Program-made: the position numbers and the translations under genes
The notes under the pieces: generated by a model
What the model saw: only the letters and a program-made list of their open reading frames with translations
Databases searched by the model: none
Told to the model about the DNA's origin: nothing
Shown: positions 1 to 6,699 of the stretch, piece after piece
How the letters are laid out: every line of letters begins with the position of its first letter
Numbering within the stretch: the stretch's first letter is position 1
From: Bacteroidota bacterium
GTDB taxonomy: Bacteria > Bacteroidota > Bacteroidia > Flavobacteriales > Schleiferiaceae
DNA: 16,941 nucleotides
Direction of reading: 5' to 3'
NCBI GenBank assembly: GCA_005786915.1
Contig: SYCM01000108.1
Location: 1-16,941, forward strand

Positions 1-1253
1 CCGCCCATGGCGCGCACCTCGGTGAAGAGCTGGCGAATTCCCTGCTGCAGCCGGTCGCCGTGCCAGTCGGCGTCGCTCATGCTGCCCTTGACGATGTTGA
101 CGTGCAGGTTTCCGTCTCCGGCGTGGCCGTAGCATACCGACTGAAATCCGTACTCGCCGCCAATTCGCTTGACCGCGCGCAGCAGGTCGGGCAGCTTGGC
201 CCGCGGAACCACCGTGTCTTCCTCTTTGTAGATGCTGTGCTTTTTGACGGCCTCTCCGACGCGTCGGCGGAGCTTCCAGAGCGCGTCCCGCTCCGCTTGG
301 GTTTGGGCAAAGAGCACCTCGAGGGCTCCCGCTTCTTCGGCGACCGCGGCGAGCTGCTCCGCTTCGCGCAGCACGGCCTCCTCGTCGGTGCCGTCGACTT
401 CCATGAGCAGGTGGGCCTCGATGCCCGGCCCGGTCGGAATCGACACGCCGTCCACAAACCGCAGGGTCCAGTCGATGGCGTCGCGTTCCATGAATTCGAG
501 TCCGCTGGGGGTGATTCCGGCCTGAAAAATGCGCGCCACCGCCGCGCAGGCCACCTCGGCGGACGCAAACGGCGCCAGCAACGTGAAGTGGTGGCGGGGG
601 TACGGAATCAAGCGAACCACAATTTTGGTGATGACGCCCAGGGTGCCCTCTGAACCCACCATGAGCTGGGTTAAGTTGTATCCGGTGCTGTTTTTGAGCG
701 TATTGGCCCCGGTCCAAATGACCTCACCGGTGGGAAGCACCACCTCCAGATTGAGGACGTAGGCCGAAGTGACGCCGTACTTGACGGCCTTTGGGCCACC
801 CGCGTTGTAGGCGACGTTGCCGCCCATCGTGCTGCTGCCCCACGACGAGGGGTCGGGCGGATAAAATAGCCCCTGTTCGCGGCAGGCCTCGTGAAATACT
901 TGGTTGACCACGCCCGGTTCCACGACAGCCTGAAAATTCGCCGCATCGATTTCAAGGATGCGGTTGAAGCGCTCCATGCTCAGCGAGATTCCGCCGTGGG
1001 CCGGAATGGCTCCGCCGCTCAAGCCCGTGCGCGCCGCGGCCGGAGTGACGGGAACCTCGTGCTCGTTGGCCCAGCGAAGCACCGCGGCCACTTCCTCGGG
1101 CGTACCCGGGCGAAGTACCACATCCGGAAGCACCCGCAGGTCTTCAGTCTCGTCGTGCGAAAATTCAGAGCGGCGTTCTGAGTCGATTGAAACGTGTTCG
1201 GCCCCGAGCAGGGCAGTTAATTCTTCGAGTGATTTTCGCGTAACTTCGGCCAT
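1..1253 (-). CDS. FAD-linked oxidase, GlcD / D-lactate dehydrogenase type (partial, C-terminus off the window)
   Basis: Reading the minus strand from ATG at 1253 gives 417 codons open to the window edge. Residues about 40-215 form a PCMH-type FAD-binding domain (FAD_binding_4): LRPGTPEEVAAVLRWA (47-62), then PPDPSSWGSSTMGGNVAYN (132-150) and GSEGTLGVIT (200-209). Residues about 225-417 form the FAD-oxidase C-terminal domain, with the histidine motif GHAGDGNLHVN at 376-386. The frame stops at Met-Gly-Gly, just where the family normally continues into its GEHGIG-like motif, so about 45 residues are missing. Family members oxidise 2-hydroxy acids such as glycolate or D-lactate and pass electrons to quinones or partner subunits; the substrate cannot be told from this sequence. 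The start is supported by a typical N-terminus (MAEVTRKSLEELTALLG). The gene diverges from the DPP IV gene with only 25 bp between start codons. Confidence 0.93.
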   Translation of the reverse strand, partial: MAEVTRKSLEELTALLGAEHVSIDSERRSEFSHDETEDLRVLPDVVLRPGTPEEVAAVLRWANEHEVPVTPAAARTGLSGGAIPAHGGISLSMERFNRILEIDAANFQAVVEPGVVNQVFHEACREQGLFYPPDPSSWGSSTMGGNVAYNAGGPKAVKYGVTSAYVLNLEVVLPTGEVIWTGANTLKNSTGYNLTQLMVGSEGTLGVITKIVVRLIPYPRHHFTLLAPFASAEVACAAVARIFQAGITPSGLEFMERDAIDWTLRFVDGVSIPTGPGIEAHLLMEVDGTDEEAVLREAEQLAAVAEEAGALEVLFAQTQAERDALWKLRRRVGEAVKKHSIYKEEDTVVPRAKLPDLLRAVKRIGGEYGFQSVCYGHAGDGNLHVNIVKGSMSDADWHGDRLQQGIRQLFTEVRAMG

Positions 1254-1278
1254 CTTGATCCCTAACGATTTGCACCAA

Positions 1279-3426
1279 ATGTACCGCAGTATCCGCTTGG
1301 TGGCCGCACTCGTGCTGAGTTCCGCTGCCCTAATTGCCCAACGCCCTGTGGCGATGTCTGACCTCTACGAATCCCGTGTATTCAATGCCCGCGGAATCCA
1401 AGGATTTCGTTCGCTCGAAGACGGAAAGCACTTCAGCCGCCAAACCGCCCAAGGAATTGAGCGCTACAGCTTTGCAACGGGTGCCGCAGTTGACGTGATG
1501 GTTTCAAAGGCAGATCTGAACGTGAATGACGCTCCATTGAGCTTCAGCAGCTACGAATTCGCCCCTGGCGAGCGCTACGTGATTCTCGAGTCCGACATCG
1601 AGGCCATTTACCGCCACTCGTACACGGCCAAGGTGTACGTGTGGGACCGCCAGGCCAAGAAGCTCACTCAAGTCTTCGGCAAACCCATTCAGAATCCGGT
1701 GCTTTCGCCCGACGGAACCCAGCTCGCGTTTGTGTTTGAGCGCAACATTTACGTGCAAAACCTAGCTACGGCTGCGGTGAAGCAGGTCACCACCGACGGC
1801 GAAGACAACGCCATCCTCAACGGAGCCCCCGACTGGGTCTACGAAGAGGAATTTGGCTTTCACGTCGCCCTGGCATGGAGCCCCGACAGCAAGTCCCTCG
1901 CCTACCTGCGCTTTGACGAGCGCGCGGTTCCGACGTTCAGCATGGACATGTACGGCAGCGACACGTACCCCAAACCCTACGTATTCAAGTACCCGAAGGC
2001 CGGCGAGGCCAACTCAGTGGTCAGTTTGCACGTGTGGAACGGTTCAGCTACCGTGACCGCAAGTGAGGGCTTGAAGTACGAATACATTCCGCGCATGGCT
2101 TGGAGCCCCAAAGGCGAGCTGTTTTTTGCCACGCTCAACCGCCACCAGGACTCGATGCGGGTGATGGTTTATGCTGCCGGAAAGGCTCCGCGCCAATTTC
2201 TCTTGGAAACCGACGCGGCCTACGTGGAGTCGGAGCGCGAATTCAGTTTCTTGGCCGACGGACGCCTGGTTTGGGCCAGCGAGCGCAGCGGCTACACGCA
2301 CTACTACCTCTACTCGGCCGACGGCAAAAAAGCCAGCCCGCTCACGCGCGGAGCCTTTGACGTGACGGCGTGGTACGGCGTCGACGAGCCGCGGGGCGAG
2401 GCCTACTACCAAGCCGCCAGCCGCAGCGCCAGCCAGCGCGAAGTGTTCCGCGTCAAACTCAACGGCGGCACGCCCACCCCGGTCGCCGCGCAGGCCGCCT
2501 GGAACGACGCCGAGTTTTCGAGCTCCTTTGACTACTACGTTCTGACGGCCCAAGACGGCAACAGCCCCGCGACCTATGCGTTAATGGACCGCGCCGGCAA
2601 GCAGGTGCGCATGCTCGAAGACAACGCCAAGCTGCGCGAGGACATGAAGTCGTTTGCCCTTTCGCCCAAAACGTTTTTCACGTTGGAGGCCGCCAACGGC
2701 CAAAAATTGCCCGCCTGGGAAATTCGCCCCGTGAATTTTGACGCCAGCAAAAAGTACCCCGTGCTGATGTTTGTCTACGGCGGACCGGGCAGCCAGCAAG
2801 TCACGCAGCGATGGGGCGGACGCGACTACTTCTGGTACCAAATGCTGGCCGCCAAAGGCTACTGGATCGTGTGCGTCGACAACCGCGGCACCGGCGCCCT
2901 CGGACGCGACTTTAAAAAGGTAACCTATCTGCAGCTCGGCAAGTACGAGGTCGAAGACCAAATTGCCGCCGCGCAGTCCCTGGCCAAGCACCCCAACGTC
3001 GACGCGGGCCGCATCGGCATTTGGGGATGGTCCTACGGCGGATTCATGTCGTCGAACTGCTTGATGCAAGGTGCCGACGTGTTCAAAGCCGCCATTGCCG
3101 TCGCCCCGGTGACGAACTGGCGTTTTTACGACAACATTTACACCGAGCGCTACATGCGCACGCCCGCCGAGAACTCGACCAACTACGACATCAATTCGCC
3201 CTTGGCGCACGCGGCCAAGCTCAAAGGCAACCTGCTGCTGGTCCACGGAACCGGCGACGACAACGTGCACGTGCAGAATTCGATGCGCCTTGCCGAAGAG
3301 CTGATTCAGGCCAACAAGCAGTTTGACTACATGGTCTACCCCGACAAAAACCACGGCATTTTTGGCGGCGCCACGCGCTACCAGCTGTACACCAAGATGA
3401 CCAACTTCATTTTTGAGAATTTATAA
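1279..3426 (+). CDS. Dipeptidyl peptidase IV-type S9 serine peptidase, secreted
   Basis: A protein of 715 residues, close to the usual length of bacterial DPP IV (about 720). ATG 1279 is chosen because it opens a signal peptide (MYRSIRLVAALVLSSAALIAQ); the frame stays open further upstream, but that part lies antisense to the oxidase gene. Residues about 25-440 form the DPPIV_N beta-propeller, including DWVYEEEFGF with the glutamates at 189-191; in DPP IV the Glu-Glu pair holds the substrate amino terminus. The C-terminal alpha/beta hydrolase has the oxyanion Tyr500 in VYGGPGSQ, nucleophile Ser585 in GWSYGG, Asp660 in HGTGDDNVH and His692 in DKNHG. The spacing matches the human triad (630/708/740). 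It should remove X-Pro or X-Ala dipeptides from peptide N-termini in the periplasm or outside the cell. The dipeptide transporter gene follows 73 bp downstream. The exact P1 preference is inferred from the family. Confidence 0.95.
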   Translation: MYRSIRLVAALVLSSAALIAQRPVAMSDLYESRVFNARGIQGFRSLEDGKHFSRQTAQGIERYSFATGAAVDVMVSKADLNVNDAPLSFSSYEFAPGERYVILESDIEAIYRHSYTAKVYVWDRQAKKLTQVFGKPIQNPVLSPDGTQLAFVFERNIYVQNLATAAVKQVTTDGEDNAILNGAPDWVYEEEFGFHVALAWSPDSKSLAYLRFDERAVPTFSMDMYGSDTYPKPYVFKYPKAGEANSVVSLHVWNGSATVTASEGLKYEYIPRMAWSPKGELFFATLNRHQDSMRVMVYAAGKAPRQFLLETDAAYVESEREFSFLADGRLVWASERSGYTHYYLYSADGKKASPLTRGAFDVTAWYGVDEPRGEAYYQAASRSASQREVFRVKLNGGTPTPVAAQAAWNDAEFSSSFDYYVLTAQDGNSPATYALMDRAGKQVRMLEDNAKLREDMKSFALSPKTFFTLEAANGQKLPAWEIRPVNFDASKKYPVLMFVYGGPGSQQVTQRWGGRDYFWYQMLAAKGYWIVCVDNRGTGALGRDFKKVTYLQLGKYEVEDQIAAAQSLAKHPNVDAGRIGIWGWSYGGFMSSNCLMQGADVFKAAIAVAPVTNWRFYDNIYTERYMRTPAENSTNYDINSPLAHAAKLKGNLLLVHGTGDDNVHVQNSMRLAEELIQANKQFDYMVYPDKNHGIFGGATRYQLYTKMTNFIFENL

Positions 3427-3460
3427 AGCCACGGGCTGCTCGCTATTAGCCTGTGACGCG

Positions 3461-3468
3461 TAACTTTC
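3461..3468 (+). promoter_or_regulatory. Weak candidate -7 element for the peptide transporter
   Basis: TAACTTTC matches the Bacteroidota -7 consensus TAnnTTTG at five of its six fixed positions and would start a transcript roughly 25 nt ahead of the transporter ATG at 3500. No convincing -33 element is visible. If real, the transporter can be transcribed independently of the peptidase; otherwise the two genes share a message. Confidence 0.25.
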
Positions 3469-3499
3469 CCCTCCAACGCAAACACTAAACACCCTAACT

Positions 3500-4984
3500 A
3501 TGGCTTCAACCGAAAAAATGGCGCATCCTCGCGGGCTTTACACCCTCTTCTTTACGGAGATGTGGGAGCGCTTCAGCTACTACGGTCTGCGCGCCCTTTT
3601 GGTGCTCTACCTCACGACGGAATACGCCCGCGGCGGATTTGGCATGGACCGTGCTTCGGCCCTCGAAATTTATGGCATCTTCACCGGGCTGGTGTACCTG
3701 ACGCCCATCCTTGGCGGCGCCCTTGCCGACCGAATTCTCGGCCAACGACGCGCCATTTACATCGGCGGATTCCTCATGGCCTTCGGTCAGTTCGCCCTGG
3801 CGGGTTCGCACGTGTTTGCGGCCGACGAAGCCATGCGCCAATGGATGTTCCACATGGGCCTCGGCCTGCTGATCATCGGCAACGGCTTCTTTAAACCGAA
3901 CATTTCGACGATCGTGGGTGCGCTGTACACCGACAACGATCCGCGCAAAGACTCGGCATTCACCATCTTCTACATGGGCATCAACCTTGGGGCCTTCCTT
4001 TCTCCCGTCATTTGCGGAACCCTCGGCGAGCAAGTCGGCTGGATGTGGGGCTTCGGCAGCGCCGGCGTCGGAATGCTCCTGGCCACCGTGTGGCTGTACG
4101 TTGAGGAGCCCAAGCTCGAGGGACGCGGAATGCCTCCCGGCCGCGAAGGCGTGCGCCTGGGTGCCGCCGACTTTGGCACCATTGCGGCGTACGTCGCGGG
4201 CGGAGTCGCCACGGTCTACGGCTTCTTAGCGCTCCAGTCCGCCATCAGCGACGACGCCATGTCGCTGGCCCTTAAAGTGGTGGGCGTAGCCGCCGTAGCA
4301 GGAATCGCCTTCATCATTTACAACGGGACCAACGGCAGCGAGCAGTGGAGCCGCGTAAGCGCCATCCTGATCTTCACGATCGCCAACATCTTCTTTTGGA
4401 GCGGATTTGAGCAGGCCGGCGGAACCTTCAACCTCTTCGCCGCCGAAGAGACCAACCGCGTCGTGTTCGGGTACGAAATCGCTGCGTCGCTCTTCCAAAG
4501 CGTCAACGCACTGGCCATCTTCATTTTTGCGCCCCTCTTTGCCTCGCTGTGGGTCAACCTCGCCGCGCGGAACCTCAACCCATCCACGCCCGCAAAATTC
4601 GGGCTCGGCTTGACCTTGCTGGCGGTCGGCTTCATCGTCATGTCGTTTGCGAGCTTTGCCGCCGAGGGCGAAGGCCTGATCAGCCCGCTGTGGCTCATCG
4701 GCGTGTACGTGCTCCACACGTTTGGCGAGCTGTGCATTTCGCCGATCGGACTCTCCATGGTGACCAAGCTGGCTCCGCCCAAAATCGTAAGCGTCATGAT
4801 GGGCCTGTGGTTTGCCTCGATGGCCCTGGCGAACTACCTCGCGGGCATCATGGAAAGCCTCTTGCATTCCATCGCCCCCGACATGAACCTCTTTGTGTTC
4901 CTGACGATTACGTCAGCCGTGGGCGCGGTGCTGCTGTTTGCGCTCACGCCGCTGCTTCGCAAGCTGATGCGCGGAATTCACTAA
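3500..4984 (+). CDS. POT/PTR2 family proton-coupled di/tripeptide transporter
   Basis: A protein of 494 residues, normal for bacterial POT carriers. The hallmark proton-coupling motif ExxER is present as E20-M-W-E23-R24 followed by FSYYGLRALLVLYL in the first membrane helix. The second PTR2 signature region is visible as GNGFFKPNISTIVG and then FTIFYMGINLGAFLSP. The rest is a run of hydrophobic segments consistent with the 14-helix MFS-type fold in the inner membrane. It should import di- and tripeptides with protons. The gene follows the DPP IV gene by 73 bp on the same strand, so peptidase products may be its substrates; this link is inferred from context. It is followed at once by a strong terminator shared with the convergent regulator gene. 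Some POT members carry nitrate or other solutes, but the intact ExxER motif favours peptides. Confidence 0.95.
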   Translation: MASTEKMAHPRGLYTLFFTEMWERFSYYGLRALLVLYLTTEYARGGFGMDRASALEIYGIFTGLVYLTPILGGALADRILGQRRAIYIGGFLMAFGQFALAGSHVFAADEAMRQWMFHMGLGLLIIGNGFFKPNISTIVGALYTDNDPRKDSAFTIFYMGINLGAFLSPVICGTLGEQVGWMWGFGSAGVGMLLATVWLYVEEPKLEGRGMPPGREGVRLGAADFGTIAAYVAGGVATVYGFLALQSAISDDAMSLALKVVGVAAVAGIAFIIYNGTNGSEQWSRVSAILIFTIANIFFWSGFEQAGGTFNLFAAEETNRVVFGYEIAASLFQSVNALAIFIFAPLFASLWVNLAARNLNPSTPAKFGLGLTLLAVGFIVMSFASFAAEGEGLISPLWLIGVYVLHTFGELCISPIGLSMVTKLAPPKIVSVMMGLWFASMALANYLAGIMESLLHSIAPDMNLFVFLTITSAVGAVLLFALTPLLRKLMRGIH

Positions 4985-5003
4985 GCGTCGCACGCTTTCA
5001 CGC

Positions 5004-5030
5004 AAAAGGCCCCAATCGGGGCCTTTTTTT
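5004..5030 (+). terminator. Intrinsic terminator after the peptide transporter, probably bidirectional
   Basis: A perfect 10-bp stem (AAAAGGCCCC, 5004-5013, with GGGGCCTTTT, 5018-5027) around the loop AATC, followed by T residues to 5030. It lies 20 nt after the transporter stop codon. The A-run gives a T-tract on the other strand, so it may also end transcription of the minus-strand regulator gene that stops at 5054. Confidence 0.9.
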
Positions 5031-5053
5031 ATGCGGATGGGCGGCGTCGCGAG

Positions 5054-5755
5054 CTAGAAGTACACGATGTCGTACCCCTTGAGCGTCAGCGTCTGGTACT
5101 TTTTCTCGTCGAACATGTAGAGGCGCGAGGGCCGTTTGGCCCGAGCGCTCGAACGCACGGAATTGCCCGTTTCAAGGAGCAGCTGGCTCTTGAGGACTTT
5201 GCGCCGAAAGTTCCGCTTGTCAAACTTTTTGCCCAGGGCGCATTCGTAGAGGCGCTGAATTTCGTTCAGCGTGAATTCGTGCGGTAGCAGCGTAAAGCCC
5301 ACCGGACGGCGCTTCACGCGGCGCTTAAAGCGTTCGCGCGCATACGCCATGACGTCGTCGTGGTCGTAGGCCATCGACGGAACCATGGACACCGGAATCC
5401 ACTTGTAGCCCTTGGACTCGAGGTCGCTCTTGAGCTCGTCGGTAAGGCGGACCAAGGCGTAGTAGGCAATGTTTACCACCCGACCCGAGGGGTTGCGGTA
5501 GGGGTTGGCAAAGGAGTTGAGCTGTTCCAGGGGCCAATCGTCGCGTTGGGTGAGTTCGCGCAGGAGTTGCTTGACCACATTTTCTGGGGCCTTGTCGGGC
5601 TTGACGATGGCCGACGGGAGAATGTTTGCCCCGTTAAACGGTTCGCCGTTTTTGGTGGCAATCAGCGTCAAGAGTTCGTCGCCGCTAAACCCAAACACGA
5701 CCACCGACGAGGCCAGGGCCACGTTAAAGTCTGAAGGAAGAAATTCGATGTTCAT
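5054..5755 (-). CDS. Nudix-fold transcriptional regulator (NrtR/AraR-like, degenerate Nudix box)
   Basis: A protein of 233 residues. Residues about 10-145 resemble a Nudix domain and residues about 153-225 a winged helix of the type fused to Nudix domains in NrtR-like regulators, recognisable by FTLNEIQRLYECALGKKFDK (161-180) followed by RNFRRKV. In the Nudix box region (about 47-74) R66-E67-L68 is kept, but the following EExG is replaced by Q70-R71-D72-D73 and the leading glycine by lysine, so two metal-binding glutamates are missing and hydrolysis is unlikely. The domain probably acts as a ligand sensor. Known relatives sense ADP-ribose-type ligands (NrtR) or arabinose (AraR of Bacteroidota); which applies here is unknown. 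No catabolic or NAD gene lies next to it in the window. A 16-bp inverted repeat overlaps its promoter, suggesting autoregulation. Confidence 0.85.
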   Translation of the reverse strand: MNIEFLPSDFNVALASSVVVFGFSGDELLTLIATKNGEPFNGANILPSAIVKPDKAPENVVKQLLRELTQRDDWPLEQLNSFANPYRNPSGRVVNIAYYALVRLTDELKSDLESKGYKWIPVSMVPSMAYDHDDVMAYARERFKRRVKRRPVGFTLLPHEFTLNEIQRLYECALGKKFDKRNFRRKVLKSQLLLETGNSVRSSARAKRPSRLYMFDEKKYQTLTLKGYDIVYF

Positions 5756-5791
5756 TTGGGAAGATCAAAACTAGACTCTTCGAAACAATAA

Positions 5792-5807
5792 GTGTACCAC
5801 AATACAC
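5792..5807. promoter_or_regulatory. Candidate operator: inverted repeat GTGTA-N6-TACAC
   Basis: GTGTACCACAATACAC has perfect 5-bp arms around six bases. It touches the last base of the regulator's -7 box and covers the predicted transcription start, a position suited to repression. The 5-bp arms are short, so chance symmetry is possible; the location is the main argument. Confidence 0.45.
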
Positions 5808-5814
5808 AAATTTA
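5807..5814 (-). promoter_or_regulatory. Promoter -7 element of the Nudix-like regulator gene
   Basis: TAAATTTG on the minus strand matches the Bacteroidota consensus TAnnTTTG exactly. Transcription would start near 5800, giving a leader of about 45 nt before the ATG at 5755. No clear -33 TTG is seen at the usual distance. Confidence 0.6.
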
Positions 5815-5835
5815 ACCGCAGCGTGACACCTAGGT

Positions 5836-5870
5836 AAAAAAGCAAGCGCGGCTCCTTTCGAAACCGCGCT
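5836..5870 (-). terminator. Intrinsic terminator of the candidate large RNA
   Basis: Minus strand: stem AGCGCGG (5870-5864) pairs with CCGCGCT (5851-5845), extended by TTTC/GGAG around a GAAA loop, then TGC and six T residues (5841-5836). There is no protein gene directly upstream on this strand, so it most simply ends a non-coding transcript. Confidence 0.85.
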
Positions 5871-6398
5871 CAGCAGGTGCACTCGGTGGGAATGCGTTAC
5901 CCTGCACGCCCCGTAGGACGGCTTTTGCTCGATGTCCTCGCCAGAAGCCTGACTCTGGCGCACCCAGCATTGGTCGTGCTACCCAAGCATCTTCCCTCCG
6001 TCGAGGGACGCTAGACCTCTATTTCAAGGTCTCGTGGGTCCACTTCCTCCCCGATCAAACCGCGCGTGCGGCGGTTCGCGGCTTGTTCCGCGCGGAGCAT
6101 CGCGGCCTGGGCCGCTACTCCGTGATCGAGCAAATGGTTCGGCGCGAGGCCGAACACCCGAGGGTGCTTCCATTTGGCCGAGGGTCACTACCCCTCACGT
6201 TCCCTCCTTGGTAGTTCCGGCCGGCGCCGGCCCAAGGGAGCCCGGTTGGACAGTACGCGTGGGTTAACCAAGCAAGGTCAGGCCCTTTGCGCGGGCATTC
6301 GCCCTAACTGCCTCTACGCTAACGACTTACCCTAAGATGAGCCGCCTGGCTTCGCGAACCCGAGGGTTTGCTTTTCCTTTTGCGCTCTATGAAGTTAG
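5836..6398 (-). ncRNA. Candidate large structured non-coding RNA (family not recognised)
   Basis: About 560 nt of GC-rich sequence in an otherwise AT-rich spacer, without a credible reading frame, ending in an intrinsic terminator on the minus strand. Many perfect helices are visible (plus-strand coordinates): 5939-5945/5954-5960, 5994-5998/6003-6007, 6013-6018/6027-6032, a four-way junction closed by 6052-6057/6123-6128, a three-way junction closed by 6131-6137/6170-6176, 6180-6184/6192-6196, a 14-bp palindrome at 6219-6232, 6293-6296/6301-6304 and 6357-6360/6365-6368. The 5' end is uncertain: TAGAATTTTG at 6408-6399 is an imperfect -7 element that would start the RNA near 6392. It is not RNase P RNA (found at 10061-10455), has no tmRNA tag or tRNA-like end, and is far too long for SRP or 6S RNA. 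Its size recalls large ornate bacterial RNAs such as OLE, GOLLD or ROOL, but I cannot match it to any of these. Confidence 0.6.
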
Positions 6399-6518
6399 CA
6401 AAATTCTACCTCAATGCAAGCCCGGTTGATAACTAATCCAATCGACAATTTAATTATTATAAAAAACTGTTTTTCAATAGTTTATAAATGCGTGTTGGAC
6501 CAAATATTGGACACAAAA
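6399..6518. other. AT-rich spacer upstream of the candidate RNA
   Basis: This short AT-rich stretch between the large RNA and the tRNA-Pro terminator holds no gene. It should contain the RNA's promoter; only the imperfect TAGAATTTTG at 6399-6408 (minus strand) is visible. A direct repeat TTGGAC occurs at 6495-6500 and 6507-6512, of unknown meaning. Confidence 0.4.
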
Positions 6519-6550
6519 AAAATCCACTTAACCGGAGTTAAGCGGATTTT
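6515..6550 (-). terminator. Terminator of tRNA-Pro(GGG)
   Basis: On the minus strand AAAATCCGCTTAA (6550-6538) pairs with TTAAGTGGATTTT (6531-6519) with a single G-T mismatch, followed by a T-tract running to about 6515. It starts one base after the tRNA discriminator position. Confidence 0.85.
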
Positions 6551-6551
6551 G

Positions 6552-6624
6552 TCGGGATGACAGGACTTGAACCTGCGACCACACGCCCCCCAGACGTGTA
6601 CTCTACCACCTGAGCTACATCCCG
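6552..6624 (-). tRNA. tRNA-Pro, anticodon GGG
   Basis: A complete cloverleaf of 73 nt on the minus strand. The acceptor stem CGGGATG/CATCCCG is perfect. U8-A9 is followed by a D arm GCTC/GAGT, an anticodon stem CACGT/GCGTG with loop CTGGGGG (anticodon GGG), and a T arm GCAGG-TTCAAGT-CCTGT. Discriminator A73 is at 6552 and the CCA end is not encoded. A TATATTTG promoter element lies 10 nt upstream and a terminator follows directly, so it is a single-gene transcript. Confidence 0.96.
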
Positions 6625-6634
6625 ATTAGGGCGG

Positions 6635-6642
6635 CAAATATA
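6635..6642 (-). promoter_or_regulatory. Promoter -7 element of tRNA-Pro(GGG)
   Basis: TATATTTG on the minus strand fits TAnnTTTG exactly and lies 10 nt upstream of the mature tRNA 5' end at 6624. Confidence 0.75.
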
Positions 6643-6662
6643 CACTAAATGCGACAGTAAAA

Positions 6663-6678
6663 TGGGACCAAGGTCCCA
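6663..6678. promoter_or_regulatory. Perfect palindrome between divergent tRNA-Pro and trxB promoters
   Basis: TGGGACC-AA-GGTCCCA has perfect 7-bp arms. Its centre (6670.5) is midway between the two -7 boxes (centres 6638.5 and 6703.5), about 32 bp from each, placing it near -40 for both promoters. That position suits a regulator acting on one or both genes. The protein that would bind is not identified. Confidence 0.5.
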
Positions 6679-6699
6679 CAGCCTTGGCTCGTCGACGCG

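Noticed and set aside
958..1278. Upstream in-frame extension of the DPP IV gene (107 more codons)
   Set aside because: It lies antisense to the conserved FAD oxidase gene, and a signal peptide begins precisely at ATG 1279.
2581..3354. 257-codon frame antisense to the DPP IV gene
   Set aside because: It is opposite the catalytic domain with its intact triad; its composition is that of an antisense shadow.
6046..6085. Similarity to group II intron domain V (CACGCGCGGTTTGATCGGGGA on the minus strand)
   Set aside because: The expected 34-nt domain V hairpin with its upper stem is not complete; the bases form hairpins of the four-way junction instead. No intron-encoded protein or typical GTGYG 5' end is seen.
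6034..6267. Open frame of 77 codons on the plus strand
   Set aside because: It falls on the GC-rich helices of the candidate RNA, has biased Arg/Pro/Gly composition and no recognisable domain.
6327..6371. tmRNA-like tag frame in the candidate RNA: minus strand GCA AAC ... TAA, 15 codons
   Set aside because: The peptide (ANPRVREARRLILG) lacks the usual LAA-type ending, Bacteroidota tags are of the GENNYALAA kind, and no tRNA-like domain with a T loop is present at the RNA ends.
6495..6512. Direct repeat TTGGAC with a 12-bp period
   Set aside because: It is only six bases, occurs twice in an AT-rich spacer, and is not placed relative to any promoter I can define.
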